Shown: positions 21,901-30,107 of the stretch, one piece after another
Numbering within the stretch: position 1 is the first letter of the stretch
Layout: every line of letters starts with the position of its first letter
DNA from: JACCXG01 sp963834305
GTDB taxonomy: Bacteria; Acidobacteriota; Vicinamibacteria; Vicinamibacterales; 2-12-FULL-66-21
Length of the DNA: 64,000 bases
NCBI GenBank assembly: GCA_963834305.1
Contig: CAWIAX010000003.1
Coordinates: 620,001-684,000 of the forward strand
Reading direction: 5' to 3'
Notes under the pieces: model-generated
The model's database searches: none
The model's input: the letters and a program-made list of their open reading frames with translations, nothing else
What the model was told of the DNA's origin: nothing
Translations under genes and position numbers: made by a program

Positions 21901-22785
21901 CGGACGTGCCGCCCTGCTGCGGAATCGGCATCACGATGCGCCGCGGTCGGCGGGTCGCCCAGGCGCCGGTCGGCAGTTCGAGCATCCGCCGTCGCAGGTC
22001 CACCAGGATCGGCTCCCGCGTGGCCGCCTCCGGCGACCGGCCAATGGCGGCAGTCGACGGGCCACGAGCGCTGCGGCACCGCCCGATGACCGACGGCGAT
22101 GCCGCTGACGCCAGCCAGGCTGCGCGTCGCCGCAACGTGCCGGTCGTGTCGCCGAACAGGTAGGTCAGCGTGAACGGAAGGTCGTACGGGTCTGCCGCGA
22201 GCGAGTTGCTGACCGCGAAGGCGAGCATCTTGGCGGCTCGGTGCGGACGACGCTCGGATCCGAGCCGAGGTCGCGCAGCGTCGCCATCCGACGCTCGCCG
22301 ATCACCCGCGTCGGTCTCCTCGCTGACGACGCAGAACATGCCGCGACCAGGCCGGTGCCTCGTCGCGCAGCGGACTGTAGGAGAACGTGTGATAGGTCTC
22401 CTCGGAGTAGCCCGCTCGCTCGAGGAAGAGCAGCAGCGCCTTCGTCCCACGTCGCCTCACCGGTGGCGAGGACCGACTCGATCCGCGGTCCGATGTCGGG
22501 CCAAATCTCCTGCCACACCTCGCTCGCGGGCCGTCCGAGCGCCCACGGGTACTTGCTGCCGAGGGTGTCGCGGCGATAGGCGGCGTTGCAGAAGAACGTC
22601 AGATCCGGCCCCCACGCCATCCACATGGCATAGCGGGAGGTGAGCATCATCCGGACGATGGCGCGGACGCTCTGGGGCCACTGGTCGATGGGGCCCATCG
22701 AGGTGCGCGCCCAGTCGGTCCGGCGCATGAGCGCCGCGAGCTCGCTGGTGCCGACGAAAAGGCTGTCCGAGATCGGTGTGTGCAT
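18976..22785 (-). CDS. Large hybrid histidine kinase: PAS-GAF-like-HisKA-HATPase-REC-PAS-HisKA-HATPase-REC (frameshifted N-terminal half)
   Basis: About 1,270 residues from ATG 22785. The sensor part begins SELAALMRRTDWARTSMGP, a PAS-type domain common in these kinases, then a GAF-like region. The first kinase has SNISHELRTPLTLMLGP near 21690 and an HATPase with NAFKFTFEGEIAV and DTGTGIP near 21250-21350. The first receiver is near 20550-20890 (LAEDNADMRRYL, DVMMPGLDG, VKPF). A second PAS follows, a second kinase with GHELRNPLAPI near 20065, and a final receiver (VVDDNDDAAM, DIGLPVMDG, VKPVDV) near 19050-19360. The region 21400-22460 contains many closely spaced frame changes; the remaining 2.4 kb are clean. 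No membrane segments, so it is probably cytosolic. Confidence 0.85.
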
Positions 22786-22870
22786 CGAGACGAGGCCGCC
22801 GCCGTCCGGATCGGGCTCCGTTTAGGATACCCGGCCCGGCCGTGTTCCTTCCAGCCCGGGCGCAGACCAG

Positions 22871-22889
22871 CAGGCCCGGCCCGGGCCTG
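22871..22889 (-). terminator. Possible terminator hairpin without U-run
   Basis: The palindrome CAGGCCCGG-C-CCGGGCCTG lies 37 bases past the stop of the small membrane protein gene and ahead of the histidine kinase start. It lacks a T-tract, so it may instead act with Rho or have no terminator role. Confidence 0.35.
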
Positions 22890-22925
22890 CGCGCGCAGCG
22901 GAGGGATGGCGACAGGTAAGCGACG

Positions 22926-23228
22926 TCAGGGACGGGGCTCGAACTCGAGCTCGATGCCGCCCATCAGGCCCGCGAAGAAGTTGTAGAGCGCGGCGGTCAC
23001 GGCTCCGGCGGCCAGCCCGAGAAGCCCATAGAGGACCGGCATCATCACGGCCGCGGCAGCCCCGAACAGGACGCCGCTCGCACCAGCGAACCCGTTGGAA
23101 CTGCCGGAAAAGAGGGCGCTGGCGAGCCAGCCGACAGACATCACGGCGCCGAACACCAGGCCCAGGCCGGCGTAGAGCGCGCCGGAAATCCTCGCGGCTG
23201 ACCAGACGCCGATTCTCTGCAGTGTCAT
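22926..23228 (-). CDS. Small membrane protein of unknown function
   Basis: A 100-residue protein from ATG 23228 with two long hydrophobic segments (ALYAGLGLVFGAVMSVGWLA and the Ala/Leu-rich stretch ending LYNFFAGLMGG). The pattern of a glycine-rich membrane hairpin closing with GGIELEFEP is reminiscent of the DUF3566-type transmembrane family, but I am not certain. It follows a VOC-family gene by 13 bases and is probably in the same transcript. Confidence 0.6.
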   Translation of the reverse strand: MTLQRIGVWSAARISGALYAGLGLVFGAVMSVGWLASALFSGSSNGFAGASGVLFGAAAAVMMPVLYGLLGLAAGAVTAALYNFFAGLMGGIELEFEPRP

Positions 23229-23241
23229 GTGCGCTCCTCGC

Positions 23242-24012
23242 TTATGCCGGTCCGATCAGGCCGGCGCTGGTTCCGGACGGATCCTTGAAATAGCCGAAGC
23301 ACCCCAGGCCGGGCATCGCCATGGGGTCGCCAAGGCGGGCACCGCCTGCACCGTCGACTGCCTGCAGCGTGGCGCCAACGTCCGCGACGTAGATGTACAC
23401 CACGGCCGGCAGGCCTGGCGTGTGCGACTGGAACACGCCGCCGATCCCCGCCCCGGGATCGAACCCCATGTACTGCGGCATGGTTTCGCCGCTGCCCCAG
23501 CCAAACAGTTTGGTGAAGAAACGGGCAGCCGCGGCACCGTCGACGGCATACATCTCCAGCGAGCAGACCGTCGTGTCGGGTGGCTTCGGTCCGGCCCCCA
23601 GCGGCGACTGGAGCCGCGGCAGCCGGCCGGCCGGCACGGCGCCGGTCAGCCCGTAGATCGTTCCCGAGGGATCCTTGAAGCGCGCCAGCCGGCCGGTCGC
23701 AGGCATGTGCCAGGTGTCGTGGTCGATCGACCCGCCCGCCTCCGCCACGGCCTTCAGGGCGGCATGAACGTCCGGGACGGCAATGAATGGGACGGTGCCG
23801 GGGAAGCCCTCGGGGACGTCCGAACGCAGGGACACCGCCGGGCCGGCCGGCGCCGTGGCAACCGTCAGCTCCGGGGAGACGGGCTCCATGCGCCATCCGA
23901 AGATCCCGGCATAGAACGCCGTCGAGGCGGGAAGGTTGCCGGCAGACAGGACCAGCAGTGTGATGGGATGCCGGCCGTTGCCAGCCGGGACCTCCGGGAT
24001 CTCGACGTCCAT
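23242..24012 (-). CDS. VOC (glyoxalase/bleomycin-resistance fold) protein, two domains
   Basis: A 256-residue protein; ATG 24012 is chosen because GGAGG lies six bases upstream. Two VOC modules are present, about residues 15-128 (LLVLSAGNLPASTAFYAGIF, FKDPSGTIYGLTG) and 140-256 (SLEMYAVDGAAAARFFTKLF, GYFKDPSGTSAGLIG). The fold covers glyoxalases, dioxygenases and resistance proteins; the substrate cannot be deduced. It heads a small minus-strand pair with the membrane protein at 22926, and the membrane protein gene at 24105 lies 92 bases upstream. Confidence 0.82.
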   Translation of the reverse strand: MDVEIPEVPAGNGRHPITLLVLSAGNLPASTAFYAGIFGWRMEPVSPELTVATAPAGPAVSLRSDVPEGFPGTVPFIAVPDVHAALKAVAEAGGSIDHDTWHMPATGRLARFKDPSGTIYGLTGAVPAGRLPRLQSPLGAGPKPPDTTVCSLEMYAVDGAAAARFFTKLFGWGSGETMPQYMGFDPGAGIGGVFQSHTPGLPAVVYIYVADVGATLQAVDGAGGARLGDPMAMPGLGCFGYFKDPSGTSAGLIGPA

Positions 24013-24104
24013 CAATCACCTCCATCGACCGCAGCGCGCCTGCGGGACAGGTCGTCAGCCCGGTCGGGGGCTCCCGGCCAGTCCATCGATCCTTCGGCCT
24101 CACT

Positions 24105-24584
24105 TCAACTACGGATCCGGCGCCGCCGCGTGAGGAAATGTACGGTGCCGCCGGTCGCCGCTCCCACCGCCGCCTGCACCCACACCGGCTGCACTTCATA
24201 CATCATCGCGCCCATCAGCGGAAAAATCAGGATGAACTTGAGCCGCTGCAGATCAGCGGGGAAGCGCGTTCCCTCCAGCACGTAGCCGAGGCGCGCGAAC
24301 GCCCACGGCAGCACGATCCCGAGCAGCGCGCCGGCGACGATCCAGGGAACCGGCCCGGCCAGGCGGCCCGCGCGCGTGGCCCGGAGCAGCAGCGCGGCAA
24401 AGGCCACCTGCATCACGGCCCCCCAGGCGAGCGCCAGCCCGTAGGTCTGCGCAAAGCCGGCGAGCCATCTCCCCTCCAGGCCCCAGCTCCGCGCCGAGTC
24501 AGCGAAGTACGCCAGGGTCACGAAGAAGGTGCCCGTGAGTATCGCGACGGGGAAGTAGAAGGCCAGGCTGTCCCGCCGGAACAT
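24105..24584 (-). CDS. Four-helix membrane protein of unknown function
   Basis: A 159-residue protein starting at ATG 24584 (MFRRDSLAFYFPVAIL), with about four hydrophobic segments and an Arg-rich C-terminus (LTRRRRIRS). I do not recognise the family. It is divergent from the alpha/beta hydrolase at 24713 with 128 bases between, which must hold both promoters; a TGATATCT element at 24686-24693 could be an extended -10 for the hydrolase. Confidence 0.55.
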   Translation of the reverse strand: MFRRDSLAFYFPVAILTGTFFVTLAYFADSARSWGLEGRWLAGFAQTYGLALAWGAVMQVAFAALLLRATRAGRLAGPVPWIVAGALLGIVLPWAFARLGYVLEGTRFPADLQRLKFILIFPLMGAMMYEVQPVWVQAAVGAATGGTVHFLTRRRRIRS

Positions 24585-24712
24585 GACGCCATTCTCGGTC
24601 AATTCGACGATCTGGCGTGAATTTCCCGGACCGCGATGCCGATGTCCCGCGCTCGAGCCCCGGTGCGGGCTCGCCGACACGTCTGTGATATCTCTAGGGT
24701 CAGGAGGCCGCC

Positions 24713-25897
24713 TTGCGTTTCCTTGCAGCACTTCCGCTCGTCCTGCTGCTTGCCTCGTCGTCTTTGGCGCAGCCCGCGGCGGCATCCCGCGACGTCGCGC
24801 TGACCGCGACGGACGGCACGCCGCTCAAAGCGACCTATTACGATGCCGGCCGCCCCGGCCCCGCCGTCCTCCTGCTGCACATGTGCAACGCCACCCGGAA
24901 ATCGTGGGAGCCGCTGGGGACGCAGCTGGCGGCTGGCGGCATTCATGCCCTGGCCCTCGATTACCGCGGCTTCGGCGACAGCGCGGGTGACCGCTACGAC
25001 AGCCTGCCGCCCGCGGCGGCGCAACGCGTCGTGGCCGAGCAATGGCCGGGGGATGTCGATGCCGCCTACCAGTTCCTCCTCGCGCAGCCCGGTGTCGACA
25101 GGACGCGCATCGGCGTGGCGGGCGGCAGCTGCGGGGTCACCCAGGCCATCCGGACGGCCATGCGTCATCGTGAAGACGTCCGCTCTCTCGCCTTGCTCGC
25201 GGGACCACCCGACCCGGAGGGCATCGCCTTCCTCACCAGCACGCCGTGGCTGCCGATCTTCACGGCCGCCGCCTCTGACGATCAATTCGACCCGGATGCG
25301 CCGGGGACGATGAGGTGGATCCTGGAACTGTCGGGCAATCCCCGCAACAAGTTCTCGGGCTTCAGGGACGGCAGGCACGGCACCGAGATCTTCGGTCCCC
25401 ATCCGGAGCTCGTGCAGCAGATGGCGGCCTGGTTCACCGACACGCTGGTGACGCGTCCGGCGGATCCGAAGGCGGACGTCGACGTGAAGAACAGCCCGGT
25501 GCGGGAGTTCTGGCGCAAGGCGGCGTCGCCCACCGGCGTGTCCGACGCGGTGCAGCTGTTCTACGACCTGGTGCAGCGCCAGCCGCGCACGGCGCTGTTC
25601 GCGGAGGGGCCGTTGAACCAGCTGGGCTACTTCCACATGCAGGCCGGGCGGACGGAGGACGCCGTCCGGCTGCTGCGGCTGAACACGCTGGTCTACTCTG
25701 GATCGGCGAACACCTACGACAGCCTGGCCGATGCCCATCTGGCCAACGGCCAGGAGGAGCTGGCGCTTCGCATGTCGGAGAAGGCCCTCGAGATGCTGGC
25801 CAAGGACCCCGGCAGCGACGAGCGCAAGCAGGCGATCCGCGAGAGCGCCGAGGCCAAGATCGCCAAGCTGAAAGGGACGGTCAAGGACCGGAACTGA
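24713..25897 (+). CDS. Secreted alpha/beta hydrolase with C-terminal TPR-like region
   Basis: A 394-residue protein starting at TTG 24713, supported by AGGAGG at 24702-24707. A signal peptide (FLAALPLVLLLASSSLAQP) precedes a dienelactone-hydrolase-like fold: VLLLHMCNATRKSW, ALDYRGFGDSAG and the nucleophile motif GGSCG (Gly-x-Ser-x-Gly). The region from about residue 300 (LNQLGYFHMQAGRTEDAVRLL, TYDSLADAHLANGQEELAL) reads as tetratricopeptide-like helices, an arrangement seen in secreted esterase-like proteins. The substrate is unknown. Its last 17 bp overlap the convergent nitrilase gene. Confidence 0.8.
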   Translation: MRFLAALPLVLLLASSSLAQPAAASRDVALTATDGTPLKATYYDAGRPGPAVLLLHMCNATRKSWEPLGTQLAAGGIHALALDYRGFGDSAGDRYDSLPPAAAQRVVAEQWPGDVDAAYQFLLAQPGVDRTRIGVAGGSCGVTQAIRTAMRHREDVRSLALLAGPPDPEGIAFLTSTPWLPIFTAAASDDQFDPDAPGTMRWILELSGNPRNKFSGFRDGRHGTEIFGPHPELVQQMAAWFTDTLVTRPADPKADVDVKNSPVREFWRKAASPTGVSDAVQLFYDLVQRQPRTALFAEGPLNQLGYFHMQAGRTEDAVRLLRLNTLVYSGSANTYDSLADAHLANGQEELALRMSEKALEMLAKDPGSDERKQAIRESAEAKIAKLKGTVKDRN

Positions 25898-26867
25898 GCC
25901 GCCCGTCGTTCACCAGGAACGGCCTGGCCTCGCGATGCACGCGAAGCTCGAAGAGATCCGGGCGGGCGTAGTGGCCCGCGACGTCCAGCTGCCACCGGGG
26001 TCCGACGAGTTGATGGCCTTCGACCTCAGCGTACAGGATGCCTTCCTTTTCCTCGAGAGGTCCCGCGACAACCTTTCCGTCGGGATCCACGATCAGGCTG
26101 AGACCCGGATTGATCCAGCCCTCGACCGCGCCGAGGACGGTCTTCTTGAAGTCGAGCGCATCGGGGATGTCGTCCTTGTGGAAGGCCTGGCAGGCTCCCA
26201 GCACGAAACACCGGCTCTCCTTGCCGATGTGGCGTAGCGTCGAGATCCACGGTTCGCCGCGATCCCAGGTGGGCGCGACGTGGATTTGCTGTCCCGCCGC
26301 CGACAAGGCGTACCGGGCCAGCGGCATGTAGTTCTCCCAGCAGATGAGCCCGCCAAGGCGACCGAAGGGAAGGCTGTACACCTCGAGGTCCGCTTCCGCG
26401 CCCTGCGCCCAGACGAGCCGCTCGCCGGCCGTCGGAATCAGCTTCCGATGCTTCCCCAGGATTGTCCCGTCCGGTCCCAGGTAGAGCAGCGTGTTGTAGA
26501 GCGTCGTGTTGCTGGCTTCGGCGTTTCGTTCGTTGACGCCGATGGCCACCGTGACCTTGCAGTCTCCCGCCGCCTCAGCCAGCCGGCGCACCGCAGGATC
26601 CGGTATCGACACGGCGCTCTGGACGAGGGCTGCGAACAGCGTCCTCAAGGCATGGGTCTGGCCCGCCGGGATGAACCACACCCACACCGGATACCCGGAC
26701 ACGAACGCCTCTGGAAACGCGACCAGCGTCGCGCCGGCGCCGGCCGCTTCCTCGATCAACCTGCATGCTTTGTCGATCGTCGCGTCGCGGTCGAGGAAGA
26801 CGGAGGACGCCTGCACGGCTGCGATCTTGAAACGTTCTGGCTGCACTGGGGACTCGCTTCCGGTCAT
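25881..26867 (-). CDS. Nitrilase (carbon-nitrogen hydrolase superfamily)
   Basis: A 328-residue enzyme with the complete catalytic triad of nitrilases: Glu in FPEAFVSGYP (about residue 52), Lys in KHRKLIPT (about 140) and Cys in GLICWENYMPLARYAL (about 174). The ICWENYMP block is characteristic of branch-1 nitrilases, which convert nitriles to acids and ammonia without an amide intermediate. It is preceded on the same strand by a small VOC gene ten bases away, so the two probably share a transcript. The exact nitrile is unknown. Confidence 0.87.
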   Translation of the reverse strand: MTGSESPVQPERFKIAAVQASSVFLDRDATIDKACRLIEEAAGAGATLVAFPEAFVSGYPVWVWFIPAGQTHALRTLFAALVQSAVSIPDPAVRRLAEAAGDCKVTVAIGVNERNAEASNTTLYNTLLYLGPDGTILGKHRKLIPTAGERLVWAQGAEADLEVYSLPFGRLGGLICWENYMPLARYALSAAGQQIHVAPTWDRGEPWISTLRHIGKESRCFVLGACQAFHKDDIPDALDFKKTVLGAVEGWINPGLSLIVDPDGKVVAGPLEEKEGILYAEVEGHQLVGPRWQLDVAGHYARPDLFELRVHREARPFLVNDGRLSSGP

Positions 26868-26877
26868 CGACCTGCGC

Positions 26878-27225
26878 CTACATTCCCTTAGGCGGTTCGG
26901 CCAGTGTCACGCGGTTGCCATCGGGGTCGCTGGTCTGGGCAACAATCCCGAAGTCGCCCTGCACGTCGGGCTCGAGCTGGAGTGACGCGGCGGCCAGTTG
27001 CTGTCGCGCGCGAGCCATCTCCGGTGTCACGATCGTGATCAGGCTGCTTCCGGCCTTCCCCGGATCGCGAACCAGTTGCACTCCTGCGCCGGTGCTGCTG
27101 CGCCACTGGACCAGCCCGTCCATCGGGCGATCATCCGGCGCCCGCCCGATCAATCGCGCATACCATTCGACGCTGCGTTCCATGTCGGTGACGCAGGCAA
27201 CGGCAAAGATCCCGAGAATCTCCAT
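26878..27225 (-). CDS. Small VOC-family protein
   Basis: A 115-residue single VOC domain starting MEILGIFAVACVTDMERSVE, with SVEWYARLIGRAPDDRPM and the C-terminal TSDPDGNRVTLAEPP typical of glyoxalase-like metal-binding proteins. It sits ten bases upstream of the nitrilase gene. Whether it acts on a nitrile-derived compound is only a guess from the position. Confidence 0.75.
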   Translation of the reverse strand: MEILGIFAVACVTDMERSVEWYARLIGRAPDDRPMDGLVQWRSSTGAGVQLVRDPGKAGSSLITIVTPEMARARQQLAAASLQLEPDVQGDFGIVAQTSDPDGNRVTLAEPPKGM

Positions 27226-27323
27226 GATCAAGCCAAGGGCAGCTGACGTGTCATCGGGCACTCCCCATTCTGCAGGGAGCGCAGGGCGGCGTTTGAGGTC
27301 TTCATGGACTTGAAAGGGCGCTT

Positions 27324-28316
27324 CTATGACGAGCGCGGCGACCGCGCCGCCTGTGCGATCAGGCCGTCCTCGAACTCGTAGGACATCGGCCGGCGCGGCT
27401 GCTTCTGGTACCACGCGAAGCCCTCTCGCAGCGCCTCGTCGAGAGGAGCAGGCGAGAGCCCGAGCAGACGCGGCGCCTTCTCGACGATCGAGGTGAACGG
27501 CGGCAGATCGAGATATTCCCCGAAATAGATGGACGCACCCATCAGTTGACCGCCAGCCGCGGCGATCGCTGCGCGCGGTACAGGCACGAATCGCGGCGGC
27601 ACGCCCGCGGTGCGGGCCAGCGCCTCGACGAACGACCGCTGGGTCAGTGGCTCGACGTGGGCCACGTTGAACGCCTGACCGGACGCCTCCGGCACCTCGA
27701 TCGCCCGGACGCAAGCCCGGGCGAGGTCGTCTACGAAGACCCACTGCATCGGCGTGTCGCCCTTGTCCGGAAGGACGATCGGGCGGCCGTCCAACAGCCG
27801 GTCCCAGAAGAACTGCTCGCGGTAGAACGGCTGCCGCGGGCCGTGAACGAACGGCGGCCGGAACGTGACGACGGGGAGGCTTGCGTTTCGATGCAGCCCG
27901 AACAGGGCCCGCTCAGCGGATGCCTTTTGCTGTGCGTAGGGGTCGGGGCTGTCGTCGGGCGCGAGCTCCTCGTCCTCGCCGTGGTCGAGGCCTGGCGGGT
28001 AGGCGGCGATGCTCGACATGAAGACGTAGCGTTGCAGCCGGTCGCCGCACGCTCGCGCAGCCGCCTCGACGTGGCTGGCAGGCGTGCCCTTCGCCCAGTC
28101 GTACGCCAGGTCGAAGACGGCATCGGCATTCTCCCGCCGCAGGATCTGCGCCACCCGGTCGAGATCCGCGCGGTCGGCCTGGAGGTTCCTGACCCGCGGC
28201 CCGAGATCGTGCGTGGCACGGCGATGGAGGACCGCCACGTCGTGATCCCGTTCGAGCAGCAGCTCCACGATCCGCCGGCCGATGAACTGCGTGCCGCCGA
28301 TTACCAGAGTACGCAT
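27324..28316 (-). CDS. NAD-dependent epimerase/dehydratase (atypical SDR)
   Basis: A 330-residue extended short-chain dehydrogenase. The Rossmann motif is LVIGGTQFIGRRIVELLL, in the GGTxFIG form of CSP41-like atypical SDRs. The catalytic Ser is in VFMSSIAAYPPG and the Tyr/Lys pair in DPYAQQKASAE. WVFVDDLARAC and FNVAHVEPLTQ complete the family pattern. It probably modifies a nucleotide sugar or related carbonyl compound. The gene upstream on the same strand (DUF1801) ends 35 bases before its start. Confidence 0.85.
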   Translation of the reverse strand: MRTLVIGGTQFIGRRIVELLLERDHDVAVLHRRATHDLGPRVRNLQADRADLDRVAQILRRENADAVFDLAYDWAKGTPASHVEAAARACGDRLQRYVFMSSIAAYPPGLDHGEDEELAPDDSPDPYAQQKASAERALFGLHRNASLPVVTFRPPFVHGPRQPFYREQFFWDRLLDGRPIVLPDKGDTPMQWVFVDDLARACVRAIEVPEASGQAFNVAHVEPLTQRSFVEALARTAGVPPRFVPVPRAAIAAAGGQLMGASIYFGEYLDLPPFTSIVEKAPRLLGLSPAPLDEALREGFAWYQKQPRRPMSYEFEDGLIAQAARSPRSS

Positions 28317-28351
28317 AGGTCCTCCCGGAGTGCCGAAACGCCTTATCCCGG

Positions 28352-28759
28352 TCAGGCGGTTCTTCGAACCGCGTGGCGCTTTCGTCCAGCCGCTTCGGCC
28401 TTGGCCAGGTTCTGTTTCACCCGGAGCACCACGATTCGCCTGATCAGGCCGTAGGGAATGGGCTGGTCGAGTGGGAAGCGGAGATTGCCTTTGGGCCCTG
28501 CGTATCCCGAGAGTGCCTGTTCGAGCCGTGCATCACCACGGACCGGCGGGTAGACACCGATGTGGGTCCTGAAGGCCGCGAAATAGAGCAGGATGCCGTG
28601 TTGCGCGAACGCGGGCATGCGATAGCTGATGAGCTCCCGTGCGTCCGGTGCTGCGGCGGCAATCGTGGCCCGGATCTTTCTCAGGATCTTCTGAAGCGGC
28701 AAAGGGAACCCCGCGATATACGCGTCGATGCTGGCCGATTTCGCCGCCTTGTCTGTCAT
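28352..28759 (-). CDS. DUF1801 family protein
   Basis: A 135-residue protein from ATG 28759. The segments IDAYIAGFPLPLQKILRKIR, ELISYRMPAFAQHG, THIGVYPP and RIVVLRVKQNLAKAEA match DUF1801 (YdhG-like) proteins. Their role is unclear; some are called iron-chaperone-like by distant similarity to frataxin. It is probably in one transcript with the epimerase gene downstream. Confidence 0.82.
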   Translation of the reverse strand: MTDKAAKSASIDAYIAGFPLPLQKILRKIRATIAAAAPDARELISYRMPAFAQHGILLYFAAFRTHIGVYPPVRGDARLEQALSGYAGPKGNLRFPLDQPIPYGLIRRIVVLRVKQNLAKAEAAGRKRHAVRRTA

Positions 28760-28937
28760 GCGCGCTCCGGGTGTCGATCGGCCGTAACTTACGCGGCCCA
28801 AGGCAGACAGAGTACTTCGACGAACGAGGGATTGCTCGGAAATCAATCGCTCGTCCGCCGTCGCCGGAGATCGCGTCGGCCCGCTGCCGTGTGGCACCGT
28901 GCAAGCCCTGCTGCACACGTGGGGGCTCATCTTCCTG

Positions 28938-29819
28938 CTAATGCACGCGCCCGCTGCGGAGGTCCGCCTCGGCCTGGTCGACGTACGCGCGATAGCCTTC
29001 GGGGTCGATGAATGCGTCTGCCGGGCGTTTCGCGGTGGCGCTCGCGACGAACTTGCGGTATCTCCCCCACGCCCTGGCATGGTTGGTCACCCAGATGTCG
29101 GGGTGGAGACTCCGCAGCAGGCGCACACTGCGCTCGCGGTCGGCCGCTTGTTCCGGATACCGCAGCGTTGCGAGCACCCCCGGAGCGCACACGCTCACGA
29201 CGTTCAGCGTCCGGTCGCCGTCGCGGACAGGGAATGACCACGAGGTGCAGCCGCGCGTGTGCCCGGCCGTGATGTGCGCGGTGAGCGCGATCGGCCCGAC
29301 GCGGATCGTCTCGCCGTCCTTGAACCGGTGGTCCACGCGCGCGCCCGGGTAGCCGAGAACCCCGATCCAGATGAGGGCCCGCAACGGCAGGATCATGTCG
29401 GGGTCGTCGCCGCCGGCAGCGAGGGAGTCGGCACTCGCGTCGCTGGCCCACAGCCGGGCGCCCGATGCCTGCTTGAGGACCGTGAGCCCGCCGCCGTGGT
29501 CGGGATGCGGCTCCGAGTTCAGGAGCACTTTGACGTCCTTGATGTCGAAGCCGAGCTTCGCGATGCTCGCAATGATCAGCCGTGCGGTGCTGGGATACCC
29601 GCCGTCGAGCACGACATGCCCCTCTGGCCCGGTGATCAGGAAGGCGGCCACGTCGTTCGCGCCGACGTAGTAGAAATTGCCGGCGATGCGGAACGGCTCG
29701 GCGGGCTGCTGTCCGCCAATTTTTGTCGCGTTCAGCCACCTGCCGACCAGTACCAGCGCAAGCACAGTCCCCAGTCCCAGCAGGGCGACCAGCCGGTATC
29801 GCTCAGGAAAGTGGGGCAA
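28938..29819 (-). CDS. Membrane-anchored subclass B3-like metallo-beta-lactamase-fold hydrolase with Glu at position 116
   Basis: A 293-residue protein starting at TTG 29819, with GGAGAG seven bases upstream. One N-terminal hydrophobic segment (LVALLGLGTVLALVLVG) anchors or exports it. The fold matches subclass B3 enzymes: NFYYVGANDVAAFLITGPEG, VVLDGGYPSTARLI, LNSEPHPDHGGGL, HITAGHTRGCTSWSF and VTNHARAWGRYRKF. In the HxHxDH zinc motif the first His is Glu (EPHPDH), as in the reported B3-E variants; the other ligands are kept. It may hydrolyse beta-lactams weakly or another amide or ester; the sequence does not decide this. Confidence 0.8.
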   Translation of the reverse strand: MPHFPERYRLVALLGLGTVLALVLVGRWLNATKIGGQQPAEPFRIAGNFYYVGANDVAAFLITGPEGHVVLDGGYPSTARLIIASIAKLGFDIKDVKVLLNSEPHPDHGGGLTVLKQASGARLWASDASADSLAAGGDDPDMILPLRALIWIGVLGYPGARVDHRFKDGETIRVGPIALTAHITAGHTRGCTSWSFPVRDGDRTLNVVSVCAPGVLATLRYPEQAADRERSVRLLRSLHPDIWVTNHARAWGRYRKFVASATAKRPADAFIDPEGYRAYVDQAEADLRSGRVH

Positions 29820-30107
29820 TCGTCGCTCTCCCCCGCGAGCTCACGCGACCCGTCGGATTCATCGACTCGTGTCGACCCGACTACCTGGTTGGCCCGGTGT
29901 CCTCGCGAACGTGTTCAACATTCGGGTCTCGGCGGAGCGGAGGTCGCGATCAGGCGCCTCTCCGTGCGGTCAGACCTCCTCCGGGTCCGAAAGGAACCAC
30001 TCGATGCGACCGCACAAGGTGCACGTCAAGGTGGCGGCGCTGCGATTGGCCCAGTCGAGATTCAGGAACGACAGCCCCGTTCCCTGACCCGTACCCGCCT
30101 GCCGGCC
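29820..30107. other. Intergenic region without recognised gene
   Basis: The 288 bases between the B3-like hydrolase start and the phzF-like stop carry no reading frame with recognisable protein features. The promoter of the hydrolase should lie at its left end; nothing else stands out. Confidence 0.5.
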
